Positions 1-7,178 of a DNA stretch of 34,851 nt are shown in pieces (position 1 is the stretch's first letter; every line of letters starts with the position of its first letter). The position numbers and the translations under genes were made by a program. The stretch is from CAYQMF01 sp964418595 (lineage in GTDB: Bacteria; Planctomycetota; UBA1135; UBA2386): positions 1 through 34,851 of the forward strand of contig CAYQMF010000067.1 in the NCBI GenBank assembly GCA_964418595.1, given 5' to 3'. Under the pieces are notes generated by a model. That model searched no databases. It had not been told where the DNA came from and saw only the letters and a list, made by a program, of their open reading frames with translations.

Positions 1-1
1 T

Positions 2-313
2 CGCGTCGTCGCGAAGCATCTGGACCGACACCGGCGACGCGAACGGCGAAAGCCCGTGCGCCTCGACGACGTGCCGGAGCCGGCCGCGCCGGTGCCCGTA
101 CTCCACGGGCCATCTTCGTGCCCTGTAATCGAGAAGACGCCGGCCTGGGGCCTCCTTCGCGGCAACCGCGAACGGGCGATCGTGTGTGACGTCGCACGGG
201 GCGGGACCTTCATGGCGATCTCGATCGGGCGCGGGTGGCCATTCAAGGAGGTGCAGCGCGTCGCGCGCGAGCTTCCGGGCAAGCTGGACCGTCGACAGGG
301 TGCCGTTCGCTGA
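2..313 (+). CDS. 3' part of an unrecognised gene, cut by the window edge
   Basis: The frame is open from the first bases of the window to a TGA at 311-313, giving about 103 residues without the real start. G/C preference at third positions is strong, so it reads as coding. The N-terminal part is very basic (a run rich in Arg and His), followed by a Pro/Ala linker. A more globular C-terminus has the segment CDVARGGTFMAISIGRGWPF and a Lys/Arg-rich helix. I do not recognise a family. Its end overlaps the possible GTG start (300) of the next, frameshifted gene, which suggests the two were once translationally coupled. ATG 215 or GTG 59 could also be internal starts, but the upstream sequence is equally codon-biased, so a start outside the window is more likely. 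Confidence 0.5.
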   Translation, partial: RVVAKHLDRHRRRERRKPVRLDDVPEPAAPVPVLHGPSSCPVIEKTPAWGLLRGNRERAIVCDVARGGTFMAISIGRGWPFKEVQRVARELPGKLDRRQGAVR

Positions 314-604
314 ACGGGTCGCCGCCGCCGCCGTGCACGTCTACAGCACCGCCGCTGGCCGACGGGTCGAGTGGCTCGCCAGCGTCCGCCGGTTCGGACC
401 CGACCGAGTGGGTCGACTGGGCGGCGCGCCTGTCGGTGGCCGTCGCGGGCGCTGCGGACCGCGTCGACGACTTTGCTCGGGGGCGCACCCGAGGCGAAGG
501 CGCAACGTGCGCTCGCGCTCACGAAACGGATGCGGGACGCGGCGAAGGCGGGCAGGCTGCGGGCGCTCGTGGTTGGGCTGATCGAGGGCGGGGCACTTGG
601 GTAG
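300..604 (+). pseudogene. small gene with two apparent +1 frame shifts (unknown function)
   Basis: Strong third-position G/C bias moves through all three frames in order. Frame of 300: GTG start, then AERVAAAAVHVYSTAAGRR and VEWLASVRRFG. From about 395, the next frame: PTEWVDWAARLSVAVAGAAD then RVDDFA. From about 475, the third frame: GGAPEAKAQRALALTKRMRD up to TAG 602-604. Removing one C from the CCC near 399 and one G from the G run near 479 would restore a single ORF of about 100 aa. The result is mostly helical and Ala/Arg-rich. The start overlaps the previous stop (311-313), and an intrinsic terminator follows directly. No family recognised. It is either a decayed gene or two homopolymer sequencing errors. 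A programmed shift is less likely because two are needed. Confidence 0.5.
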
Positions 605-605
605 G

Positions 606-629
606 GCGCGGGACTCGCGCATTTTTTTT
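606..629 (+). terminator. intrinsic (Rho-independent) terminator
   Basis: A perfect 5-bp all-GC stem (GCGCG 606-610, CGCGC 616-620) with loop GGACT is followed by A and eight T residues (622-629). It begins two bases after the TAG at 602-604. The T-run is the most conspicuous AT tract in this part of the window. It closes the left-end transcription unit and supports 604 as a real gene end. Confidence 0.8.
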
Positions 630-824
630 CGAGCCCTCGAGCCTCGTCCCAACCGTGTGCCGCGCGCCGGCTTGCGCCATCGCCCGATCCCCTCGTTCCG
701 GTCCGTCACGAAGGAAAACGCGGTCGCCGACCCACCGCGTGGGACATCCATGGGTGCCGGTGGGCGCGACGGTGACGTCCGCGACCGGCGCATCCCATCA
801 CCCCTGACCACGAAGAACCCGACC

Positions 825-1154
825 ATGATCATCGGACAATCCCTGGCCTCCGGCACGACCGCCTACAGCCCCTGGCTCGATCGCGAGAGCGACGCGGCCA
901 CGTTCTATCTGGACATCATCGCGCGGATGTCGGGCGTGAAGCTGGACGTGACGATCCAGCACAAGAAGCGCACGGAGGCCGACTCGGCCGCGACCACGGC
1001 GGCGACCTTCGCACAGATCACGACCACCGGCGTCAAGGAGCAGGCGGCGAGTGGCCTGAAGGAGCTGGTCCGCCTCAAGTACGTCGTCACCAACAGCGGG
1101 AGCGCGGCGTGGATCCACCTGCGCGTCATGCCGACCATCTGGGTCGTGGACTGA
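825..1154 (+). CDS. tandem paralog 1: small beta-rich protein of unknown function
   Basis: 109 aa. The first of three adjacent genes whose products align with each other from end to end. Shared features: an N-terminal (I/L)IG, a YSPW-like motif around residue 14-18, a middle strand pattern V-x-L-x-V-x-x-Q-x-K-(K/N)-R, then ITTTGVKE, a LKELVRLK-like strand, and a terminal Trp (TIW). The alternation of hydrophobic and Thr/Ser/Val residues suggests a beta-sandwich. No signal peptide or membrane segment. The frame is open upstream to 597, but that part is compositionally non-coding, so ATG 825 is chosen; its ribosome binding site is weak. About 200 bp of leader separate it from the terminator at 606-629. 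I do not recognise the family. A structural (tail-like or surface) or carbohydrate-binding role is a guess from context. Confidence 0.75.
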   Translation: MIIGQSLASGTTAYSPWLDRESDAATFYLDIIARMSGVKLDVTIQHKKRTEADSAATTAATFAQITTTGVKEQAASGLKELVRLKYVVTNSGSAAWIHLRVMPTIWVVD

Positions 1155-1167
1155 AGGAGTACACACC

Positions 1168-1503
1168 ATGGATCCCATGATCATCGGCGCAGCCGTCCCG
1201 TTCGTGGACAGCACCTTGTTCCACCTGTACTCGGCGTGGATTCCCCGGCAGGGCAACGCCGTCCGTCTGGGCGTGGAGGCCTTCACGTCGGAGTACGTGA
1301 AGCTGACTGTGCAGACGAAGAACCGCGAGGACACGGAAAGCGACGTCGCCGACCTCGGAAACGCGACGGGAACCAGCACCGTGACCGTGCGCGTGACCGG
1401 CGCCAAGGAGCTGGTCCGCTACAAGGTCACGACGAACCCGAATCTGGAGATGTACGCCACGACGGAGTTCATCCGGTTGCTCGACCCGCAGTGGGAGCGC
1501 TGA
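1168..1503 (+). CDS. tandem paralog 2: small beta-rich protein of unknown function
   Basis: 111 aa. Start ATG 1168 is set by AAGGAG at 1154-1159, 8 nt upstream. It aligns with the genes on both sides through MIIG near the N-terminus, YSAWIPRQGNAV, VKLTVQTKNREDTES, KELVRYKV and a terminal DPQWER. It differs from its neighbours by a slightly longer N-terminus and by lacking the ITTTGVK segment, where TSTVTVRVTGA stands instead. It starts 13 nt after the first paralog, so the three are surely co-transcribed. No known domain recognised, no signal peptide and no Cys. The divergence between copies indicates an old duplication rather than a recent one. Confidence 0.8.
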   Translation: MDPMIIGAAVPFVDSTLFHLYSAWIPRQGNAVRLGVEAFTSEYVKLTVQTKNREDTESDVADLGNATGTSTVTVRVTGAKELVRYKVTTNPNLEMYATTEFIRLLDPQWER

Positions 1504-1505
1504 CC

Positions 1506-1850
1506 ATGGATGCCTATCTGATCGGGGAGCTGTTGTTCGAGGGCATCGACGCCTACACGCCGTGGATGCCGGCGCAGGGCAACGCCGGGGTGTTCGCGGT
1601 GAGTGTGCTCGGCATCTCGGGCCTGACGATGACGGTGACGCTGCAGACGAAGAAGCGCGACGACACCGATGAGTCCGGGAACATCTCGGAGCCGGGCTCG
1701 ATCGCGAGCATCACGACCACCGGCGTGAAGACCAGCGCCGCGCTGTCGAACTTCAAGGACGTGTACCGGTTGAAGATCTCGACCGGTGCGACACCGGCCA
1801 TGGACTGGGTGGTGTTCCGGATCCTGCAGGCGTCGTGGCTGGCGAACTGA
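1506..1850 (+). CDS. tandem paralog 3: small beta-rich protein of unknown function
   Basis: 114 aa. ATG 1506 lies 2 nt after the TGA of the preceding gene, with a weak GGAG upstream; the open frame back to 1236 is an overlap artefact inside paralog 2. Shared motifs with the other copies are YLIG, AYTPWMPAQGNAG, TVTLQTKKRDDTDE, ITTTGVKTSA, YRLKIS and a terminal ASW. Copy 3 is closest to copy 1 in the ITTTGVK region and to copy 2 in the PRQGNA/QTK-R-DT region, so all three share one ancestor. About 90 bp separate it from the GH-A-like gene, which probably belongs to the same unit. Function unknown. Confidence 0.8.
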   Translation: MDAYLIGELLFEGIDAYTPWMPAQGNAGVFAVSVLGISGLTMTVTLQTKKRDDTDESGNISEPGSIASITTTGVKTSAALSNFKDVYRLKISTGATPAMDWVVFRILQASWLAN

Positions 1851-1941
1851 TGAAGTCCTCACGAGCACACCCGACGCGCGATCGGTCTGACTGTCGACGC
1901 CATCTCGCACGCCTGTGGCCCGAGCCGGGCAGGGGGGCGAC

Positions 1942-3318
1942 ATGACCCGACGACCACCCCAGCGACCGTCCGAGCTCCGCGGGACGAACTACTACCCCTC
2001 GAGCATGGCCGGGACGGACAACGCTCTCGGTCTGTTGCCGAAGAACGGCCAGCCCTTTCTCACGCCGCCGACGCCAGGGAACCTGGGCGCCGAGGACGGC
2101 CTGTTCGACGCGCGCCACAACCTTCTCGAACTGCAGGAGATCCGCCGCGCCGGGTTCAACAACATCCGGGTGTGGCCGAGCTTCTTCGCCTGGATGTCCA
2201 ATCGGACCAACTACAAGGCGACGCTCGCGCAGCTAGTAGCCAACTGCCGGAGCGTAGGCCTGACGATGACATACATCATCTGGACGACGGCCGAGGCGAG
2301 CGTGGACAAGGACAACCCGGCGGGTTTCGTGTTCAACACAGCTTCGACGCGCTGGGCGTTCGCTGGGGCGAGTCGGCGCGATCCGGATCTGCACCTGTGG
2401 CTCTGGGCCCTGGCGGCAGGCCTGTACGTGCAGAACTACCACCGTGGCAAGGTCCCCGCTGGCGAGCCCTGGTTCGCCGGGACGCACAGCGAACCAGGGA
2501 ACTACATGTTCCGTCGGCGCCTGGCATTCGGCAGTTGGCCACTTGAATTCCACTACCTCATCGACGCGTATCTCGAGGACATCGGTGCGATCTTCAGCAC
2601 CGCGACGGGCCAGGCCGTGTTGTTCTCGTACGACCTCCTCAACGAGCCCGACTACAACCCTGTCGTGTTCGCGCAAGCCCGCGACATCATGTTCGACCTC
2701 CTGGCGTTCACCCAGGAACGTCTCCTGCGGCGCACACCGGCCGTTCGATGCACGGTTGGTTTCGCCGGCATCGGGACCGAGCAAACCCGCTTCATGAGCG
2801 ACCTCTATCTACGAGGTGTCAAACTGCAGTACGTCTCCTCGCACGCGTACCGCACGACCGTCGACATGCCCGACTTCACGAGGACAATCCGGGACGCCAA
2901 GGCCGTTGCCACGCGACTGGGACTCGACTACGTCTGCTCGGAGTTCTGGGCGCGGTGGCTCGCGTTCCCGCCACCTGCGCGGGTAGGACCGTACCTGAGG
3001 GTTCTCAGGGGCTTCGGCGTCGGCGGCCAGATCTGGTCGTTCCTCGAGTTGAACATCTTCTACCGGGATGCGTGGGAGCACTGGCGAACCGACCCCACGG
3101 TCCTGCCCATCGTTCCGCCCGGCAGCCGCGTCCCGCCCGGCGGTCGCGGCACCCAACCGATCCGCACCCAGTTGCCCTTGCCGGAGGCGGTCGATGGCAT
3201 CCGGCGCCCGAGACGAGCGACATGGCGATTCGACAGTCCGTGGGTTGCGAGCTTCGGCTTCGATCTCACTGGTTCGCAGGCGGACTTGGACGAGATCGCG
3301 AGCTGGGGGCTGTCGTGA
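1942..3318 (+). CDS. clan GH-A-like (cellulase-fold) glycoside hydrolase or related TIM barrel
   Basis: 458 aa. ATG 1942 follows AGGGGGG at 1931-1937; a GTG at 1915 is less likely. Residues 12-380 look like a TIM barrel of clan GH-A. RGTNYYP forms the first strand and FNNIRVWPSFF the second, with the usual Arg at 76. SYDLLNEPDYNP has the acid/base Glu235 in the NEP motif, HAY (301-303) fits the conserved H-x-Y, and Glu334 in CSEFW is the likely nucleophile. The last ~75 residues are Pro/Arg-rich with a short terminal motif. There is no signal peptide, which is unusual for a polysaccharide-degrading enzyme. It is therefore either cytoplasmic, exported by another route, or part of a particle. 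It follows three small paralogous proteins in the same direction. The substrate cannot be told from sequence. Confidence 0.75.
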   Translation: MTRRPPQRPSELRGTNYYPSSMAGTDNALGLLPKNGQPFLTPPTPGNLGAEDGLFDARHNLLELQEIRRAGFNNIRVWPSFFAWMSNRTNYKATLAQLVANCRSVGLTMTYIIWTTAEASVDKDNPAGFVFNTASTRWAFAGASRRDPDLHLWLWALAAGLYVQNYHRGKVPAGEPWFAGTHSEPGNYMFRRRLAFGSWPLEFHYLIDAYLEDIGAIFSTATGQAVLFSYDLLNEPDYNPVVFAQARDIMFDLLAFTQERLLRRTPAVRCTVGFAGIGTEQTRFMSDLYLRGVKLQYVSSHAYRTTVDMPDFTRTIRDAKAVATRLGLDYVCSEFWARWLAFPPPARVGPYLRVLRGFGVGGQIWSFLELNIFYRDAWEHWRTDPTVLPIVPPGSRVPPGGRGTQPIRTQLPLPEAVDGIRRPRRATWRFDSPWVASFGFDLTGSQADLDEIASWGLS

Positions 3319-3410
3319 GGATCGCGACGGCCGTTGCGTGGGACGGGGATGCCGCCGGCGGACCGTACGACCGTTGACGATGCCCCGCCGGCGGGCGAGG
3401 CTCAGGTCCC

Positions 3411-3659
3411 ATGGCGAAACGACAGCGCGAGTTGGTCGAGTGCCCGCACTGCGGCGCGCAGTTTCCCGCCGGCCGGCTCGCGTGTCCCGAGTGCGGTAGC
3501 GACGCCGAGACCGGCTGGAAGGATGCGGAGGAGATCGACTACCAGTCGATCGAGTTGCCGGACGACGAAGCCCCGCGCGAGCCGCGTTCCCGCGTCGGCT
3601 GGTGGATCGCATTCGCACTCGCGCTGCTCGGCATGCTGGCGTTCGCGCTCCTGCGGTAG
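3411..3659 (+). CDS. small zinc-ribbon protein with C-terminal membrane anchor
   Basis: 82 aa, ATG start. Two CxxC knuckles (C11/C14 and C25/C28) form a zinc ribbon of the type ECPHCGAQFP...ACPECGSD. An acidic linker (EEIDYQSIELPDDEAP) follows, then one hydrophobic helix at about residues 63-81 that ends the protein. The predicted topology is a cytoplasmic zinc ribbon with a tail anchor. Proteins of this build are common in Planctomycetota and mostly uncharacterised. It ends 6 bp before the end of the convergent transporter gene, with no room for a terminator between them. Whether it relates to metal handling by that neighbour is unknown. Confidence 0.75.
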   Translation: MAKRQRELVECPHCGAQFPAGRLACPECGSDAETGWKDAEEIDYQSIELPDDEAPREPRSRVGWWIAFALALLGMLAFALLR

Positions 3660-3665
3660 CCAGTC

Positions 3666-5480
3666 TCAGTGACAGCAAGCCGGCTCGCCGCCGTGCTCGT
3701 GTGACTCATCGTGCGCGTGCGCCATGAACAGGCGCGCCAGCGCGCCGCGCACGCCGACCCGCAGCAGGAAGCCGAGGAACGCGCCGGCGAGGATCGCCAC
3801 GCACAGGAGCTCCAGCCACGAACCGTGGTGGTGGTGGATGTCGACGGTGGCCAGCGGGGTGGGACTCGCGAGCAGCCCGTTGACCGTCCAGCCCATCGCG
3901 ATGGCGAGCGCCAGCATGCTGCCGGCGAAGGCCAGGGCCACGCTGCGCCCGTGCAGGCTGCTGAGGATCCCGTACGTGGTGATGTTCGTCGCCGGGCCGG
4001 TGAGCAGGAAGGCGATGGCCGCGCCTGGGGAGACGCCCTGCAGCACGAGCACCGCGGCGAGCGGCGTCGAGCCCGAGGCACACACGTAGAGCGGCATGCC
4101 GATCAGCGCCGCCATCGGGACGTCGAGGCCGACGGGAAGTCTGGCGACGAGGGTCGGGTCGAGGTACGGCGTGAGGATCGCCGCGAGGCCGAGGCCTGCC
4201 ACGATCCACGACCCGGTGTCGTCGACCGCGCCGACGAAGCCGGCGCGCAGGACGCCCGCGACGCTGCGCTGCGGCGCGATCGAGGCCCCGCCCTTCGCCG
4301 GCGCCGGCCGCATGCGCGCGCGGGCGACGCGGTGCACGACCAGCGCCACCGAAAACGCGAGCGCCGCCGCGGTGACCACGCGTGCGATCGCGATGTCGGG
4401 TCCGAGCAGTTGCCAGGACAGGAGGATGGCGGCGATCTCGAGCTCCGGCGTGGCCACCAGGAACGCGATCGCCGCCGCCATCGGCGCGCCCTTGCCGATG
4501 AGGTCGCGGTAGAGCGGGACGACGCCGCACGAGCACACCGGCAGCGGCAGGCCGATGGCCATCCCGCGCAGCGCCTGGGTCGCCGGGGTCTTGCCGGTGA
4601 GCCGGCGCGCCCAGTCGGCCGGCAGGAGCGCCTGCGAGATGCCGACCGCGAGGAAGCCGAACACCAGCGCCGGCGCGCTCTGCAGCAGGAGCGACCAGAA
4701 GATCTCGCCGGGACCGTGCCCGCCCATCGTCGGGGCGTGCGAGTGGCTCGCGGTCAGGCCGTACATCGTCAGGGCCCCGACCGCGCCGCCGGCGACCGAC
4801 GCGATGTGCCAGCGCCCAGCCGTGGGCACGGCGGCACGCGGGGCCGGGATGTGCGCGTGCAGCACCACGTGCATGAGCGTGCCGCACAGCAGCGCCTCGA
4901 ACACTGCGATTGCCGCCGCCGGCGCGTCGGCGAGCGCGCCGGTGCCGAGGAAGTAGCCCGCCGCGGTGCCGAGGCCGACGATGAGCGCGGCGGCGAGCGC
5001 GTAGCCCGCCCCCAGGGTGCGCGGCACCACCCACCAGATCGCGAGGCCCTCCAGGAGGCGGTGCAAGAGCACTGCCCACACGAGCAGGTGCGGGTCCACG
5101 GAGCCGTGATCGTGGCCTTCGTGTCCGGGCAAGTGCGTGTGCGGCAGGGCCGAACCGGTCAGCGCGGCACCGTCGACCAGCGCGTGCAGGAGCATCGCGA
5201 GCACGACGAACACGAGGACGGTGACGCGCGTGCGCCGACCGGTCGGCGCGAGCCCCTGCTCGGCGAGCACGGGGGCGAGCAGCCCCACCACGAGCGCCAG
5301 GACCGCCCACCACCCGCCGCGCCCGAGCGCGTCGGGCAGCACGTGCAGGAGCACCATGCCGCCGACCGACACGATCACGAACGAGTCGAGCGAGACCGCG
5401 GTCCACCGCGCGCGCCGCGCCCACGCCACCAGCAATGGCCCGAGCGCCAGCGGCAGCAGGCTCAGCAGGAGCACCAACAT
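3666..5480 (-). CDS. fusion of a ZIP-like metal transporter and an ArsP/DUF318-type (SO_0444-like) permease
   Basis: 604 aa polytopic membrane protein. The N-terminal part (about 1-250) looks like a ZIP transporter: LLHVLPD (45-50), LLHALVDG with His99/Asp103 and LLHRLLEG with His140/Glu144 match the metal-site helices, and a His-rich loop (HTHLPGHEGHDHG, 114-126) lies between them. The C-terminal part (about 260-585) is a permease of the PF03773 group. It has the CxC motif LPVCSCGVVPL (312-323), ATPELEIAAIL, a second Cys in VCASGSTPLA (466-475) and TGPATNITTYG (494-504). It resembles SO_0444-type Cu/Zn efflux permeases and ArsP. A His4 stretch (549-552) and a tail rich in His and Cys (588-604) suggest metal binding. 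Uptake-type and efflux-type modules in one chain are unusual. Substrate is inferred as a soft divalent metal. Confidence 0.8.
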   Translation of the reverse strand: MLVLLLSLLPLALGPLLVAWARRARWTAVSLDSFVIVSVGGMVLLHVLPDALGRGGWWAVLALVVGLLAPVLAEQGLAPTGRRTRVTVLVFVVLAMLLHALVDGAALTGSALPHTHLPGHEGHDHGSVDPHLLVWAVLLHRLLEGLAIWWVVPRTLGAGYALAAALIVGLGTAAGYFLGTGALADAPAAAIAVFEALLCGTLMHVVLHAHIPAPRAAVPTAGRWHIASVAGGAVGALTMYGLTASHSHAPTMGGHGPGEIFWSLLLQSAPALVFGFLAVGISQALLPADWARRLTGKTPATQALRGMAIGLPLPVCSCGVVPLYRDLIGKGAPMAAAIAFLVATPELEIAAILLSWQLLGPDIAIARVVTAAALAFSVALVVHRVARARMRPAPAKGGASIAPQRSVAGVLRAGFVGAVDDTGSWIVAGLGLAAILTPYLDPTLVARLPVGLDVPMAALIGMPLYVCASGSTPLAAVLVLQGVSPGAAIAFLLTGPATNITTYGILSSLHGRSVALAFAGSMLALAIAMGWTVNGLLASPTPLATVDIHHHHGSWLELLCVAILAGAFLGFLLRVGVRGALARLFMAHAHDESHEHGGEPACCH

Positions 5481-5543
5481 CGGGCGGGAGGGTAGGGCCG
5501 TGACCCGTCGACGCCAACGCGGATCTGCCGCGTCGCCGAACCG

Positions 5544-6479
5544 TCACTCCCAGTCGAGCGCGCCGCGCATGCGCGGGGGTGAGACCACCGTGCGCGACGG
5601 GATGCCTTCTTTGGTGAAGGCGTCGGCCATGGCGCGGCCGATGGCGGCGGTGCGGTTGGCGTGTCGGGTGAACGCGATCAGCGCCGGACCCGCCCCGGAG
5701 ATCGTCGCCCCGGCCGCGCCCGCGGTCACCGCGGCGCGCATGGCATCGGACATCCCCGGCAACGCCTGCCGGCGGTAGGGCACGTGCACGTCGTCGACGA
5801 TGCATTCGCCGAGCAGGTCCTCGTCGCCGAGCGCGAGCGCGCGCAGCACGCCGAGCGCGCGGCCGGTGGTGCGCGACGCGAACGCGTGCGGCAGCGAGGC
5901 CGGCAGCAGGCGGGCGAGTTCGGCGACGCTCATCGGCACCGCCGGGGCGACGACGACGAAGCGCCAGTCGTCGAGGAGCGCGTGCGGGAACACGCGGTAG
6001 CGCGGGGCGGTGCCGGTGGTCGCGAGCTGGCAGCAGGCGACGAGGCCGCCGACCAACGCCGCTGCGCCGTGCGCGGGATCGCCGCCGAGCGCGACCAGCT
6101 CGGAGACGAGATCCTCGAACGACGGCGTCTCCTTGGCGAAGCGGGCGGCGATCGCCATGCCGCAGGCGAATCCCGCCGACGTCGTGCCGAGGCCGCACGC
6201 CGGGGGGATGTCGCTCTCGATGGTCGCGTGCAGGGCGGCGGGGAGCTTGATGCCGAACCGGGTCGCGGTGGCGTGGATGCCGCGCACGATCGGATCGTGG
6301 CGCGGGTCGTCGAACTGCTCGACGACCCCGGCGCGGCGCTCGATGCTGATGCCCTCGCCCTTGCGGCGCACTTCGACGCGGGCCTTCAGGGTCACGTCGA
6401 GGGCCACGCCCAGCACCTGGTAGCCAGGGCCGAGGTTGGCAGACGACGCGGGGACCTCGAAGCGGAAGGTGTCGGTCAC
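5544..6479 (-). CDS. thrB: homoserine kinase (GHMP family)
   Basis: 311 aa, the normal length. Phosphorylates L-homoserine with ATP, the step before threonine synthase. GHMP motif 1 is PASSANLGPGYQVLGVALD (residues 10-28). The ATP-binding motif 2, PPACGLGTTSAGFACG (92-107), has Thr-Thr in place of the common Ser-Ser. The C-terminal motif is ATISGAGPALIAF. The frame is open far upstream, but only from GTG 6479 does the protein match the family (VTDTFRFEVPASSANLGPG), so this start is chosen. It is the last gene of a likely minus-strand unit with the ALDH7 and scramblase-like genes, 68 bp behind the latter. No threonine-specific leader is visible. Confidence 0.92.
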   Translation of the reverse strand: MTDTFRFEVPASSANLGPGYQVLGVALDVTLKARVEVRRKGEGISIERRAGVVEQFDDPRHDPIVRGIHATATRFGIKLPAALHATIESDIPPACGLGTTSAGFACGMAIAARFAKETPSFEDLVSELVALGGDPAHGAAALVGGLVACCQLATTGTAPRYRVFPHALLDDWRFVVVAPAVPMSVAELARLLPASLPHAFASRTTGRALGVLRALALGDEDLLGECIVDDVHVPYRRQALPGMSDAMRAAVTAGAAGATISGAGPALIAFTRHANRTAAIGRAMADAFTKEGIPSRTVVSPPRMRGALDWE

Positions 6480-6547
6480 GGGAGCCAGGCCGGGCGGTGT
6501 GTCTGCATCGGCAATCTCGCGGGCGGACTTGCAGGGCCGCGATGGCG

Positions 6548-7174
6548 TCAGCCGTCGCCGAACACCGTCATGCCGCCGCTGCCCTGGTTGTTCTCGAAGT
6601 GGACCATGTCGACCAGAAGCGTCGCGAACAGCAACAGGGGCTTCACCGCCTCCAGCTCGGGCAGGTCGTCGTACTCGATGCCGAACACGTCGGCGTCGGT
6701 GAAGATCTCGCGCAGCGCCCCGCCCCACTGCTTGCGGATCACGCCGACCTCCTGGCCCTGGAACAGGACCTTGAAGGTCCAGATCCGGAACATCGGGCTC
6801 CAGATCGTGAACAGCTCCTGCCCGGCCGGCGTCTCGACGGTGAACTTGCGGTTGAGGATCGAGAAGCGGCGGCGGATCCGACCGAGCGGCTTGCCGTCGG
6901 CCTCGACGTCGACGCGGTGGAAGAACCAGGTGAACGGCTTCTTGGCGCACGCCGTCTCCTGGCCGGCGGGATCGAGCACGTGCAGCACGCCGGGGCGACC
7001 GGAGCCGAGGAACTGCCGGCCGAGCATGCGGCCGAAACCCCCGCCTTCCTCGGCGGCGAAGCCGAGGACCGTGCCGGACTCGTCGGTGATCTCGTAGCGG
7101 TTCTTCGTCTCGAACCCGATGAGGATCTCGCCCCACTCCTTGATCTGCCGGATGAGGAAGCGCTTGCGTGCCAT
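6548..7174 (-). CDS. phospholipid scramblase-like / LURP-one-related protein
   Basis: 208 aa, ATG start. The sequence reads as the scramblase-family beta-barrel (PF03803). N-terminal RFLIRQIKEWGEILIGFETK is followed by YEITDESGTVLGFAAEE, a central VLDPAGQE, IRRRFSILNRKFTVETPAG and QEVGVIRKQWGG. A C-terminal hydrophobic helix (LLLFATLLVDMVHFENN) ends in the FENN(Q)G pattern seen in bacterial members. Their function is unknown; lipid scrambling is not established for them. The start is 4 nt after the aldehyde dehydrogenase stop, so the two are co-transcribed and probably coupled. Confidence 0.85.
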   Translation of the reverse strand: MARKRFLIRQIKEWGEILIGFETKNRYEITDESGTVLGFAAEEGGGFGRMLGRQFLGSGRPGVLHVLDPAGQETACAKKPFTWFFHRVDVEADGKPLGRIRRRFSILNRKFTVETPAGQELFTIWSPMFRIWTFKVLFQGQEVGVIRKQWGGALREIFTDADVFGIEYDDLPELEAVKPLLLFATLLVDMVHFENNQGSGGMTVFGDG

Positions 7175-7178
7175 CGCG

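Noticed and set aside
630..824. N-terminal extension of the first paralog back to 597
   Set aside because: The extra residues are Arg/Pro-rich without codon bias, overlap the terminator, and do not align with the other two paralogs, which begin at the IIG motif.
1..3318. Prophage
   Set aside because: Small tandem genes and a TIM barrel suggest it, but no terminase, portal, capsid, integrase or attachment site is visible, so only the weaker statement of an accessory region is made.
3315..3377. 20-codon ORF overlapping the end of the GH-A-like gene (GTGA overlap)
   Set aside because: The overlap looks like coupling, but 20 residues without any recognisable motif are not enough support.
3411..5480. 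Zinc-ribbon protein and ZIP-ArsP transporter as one metal-response unit
   Set aside because: They are convergent, not co-transcribed, and the ribbon is probably structural; adjacency alone does not support a link.
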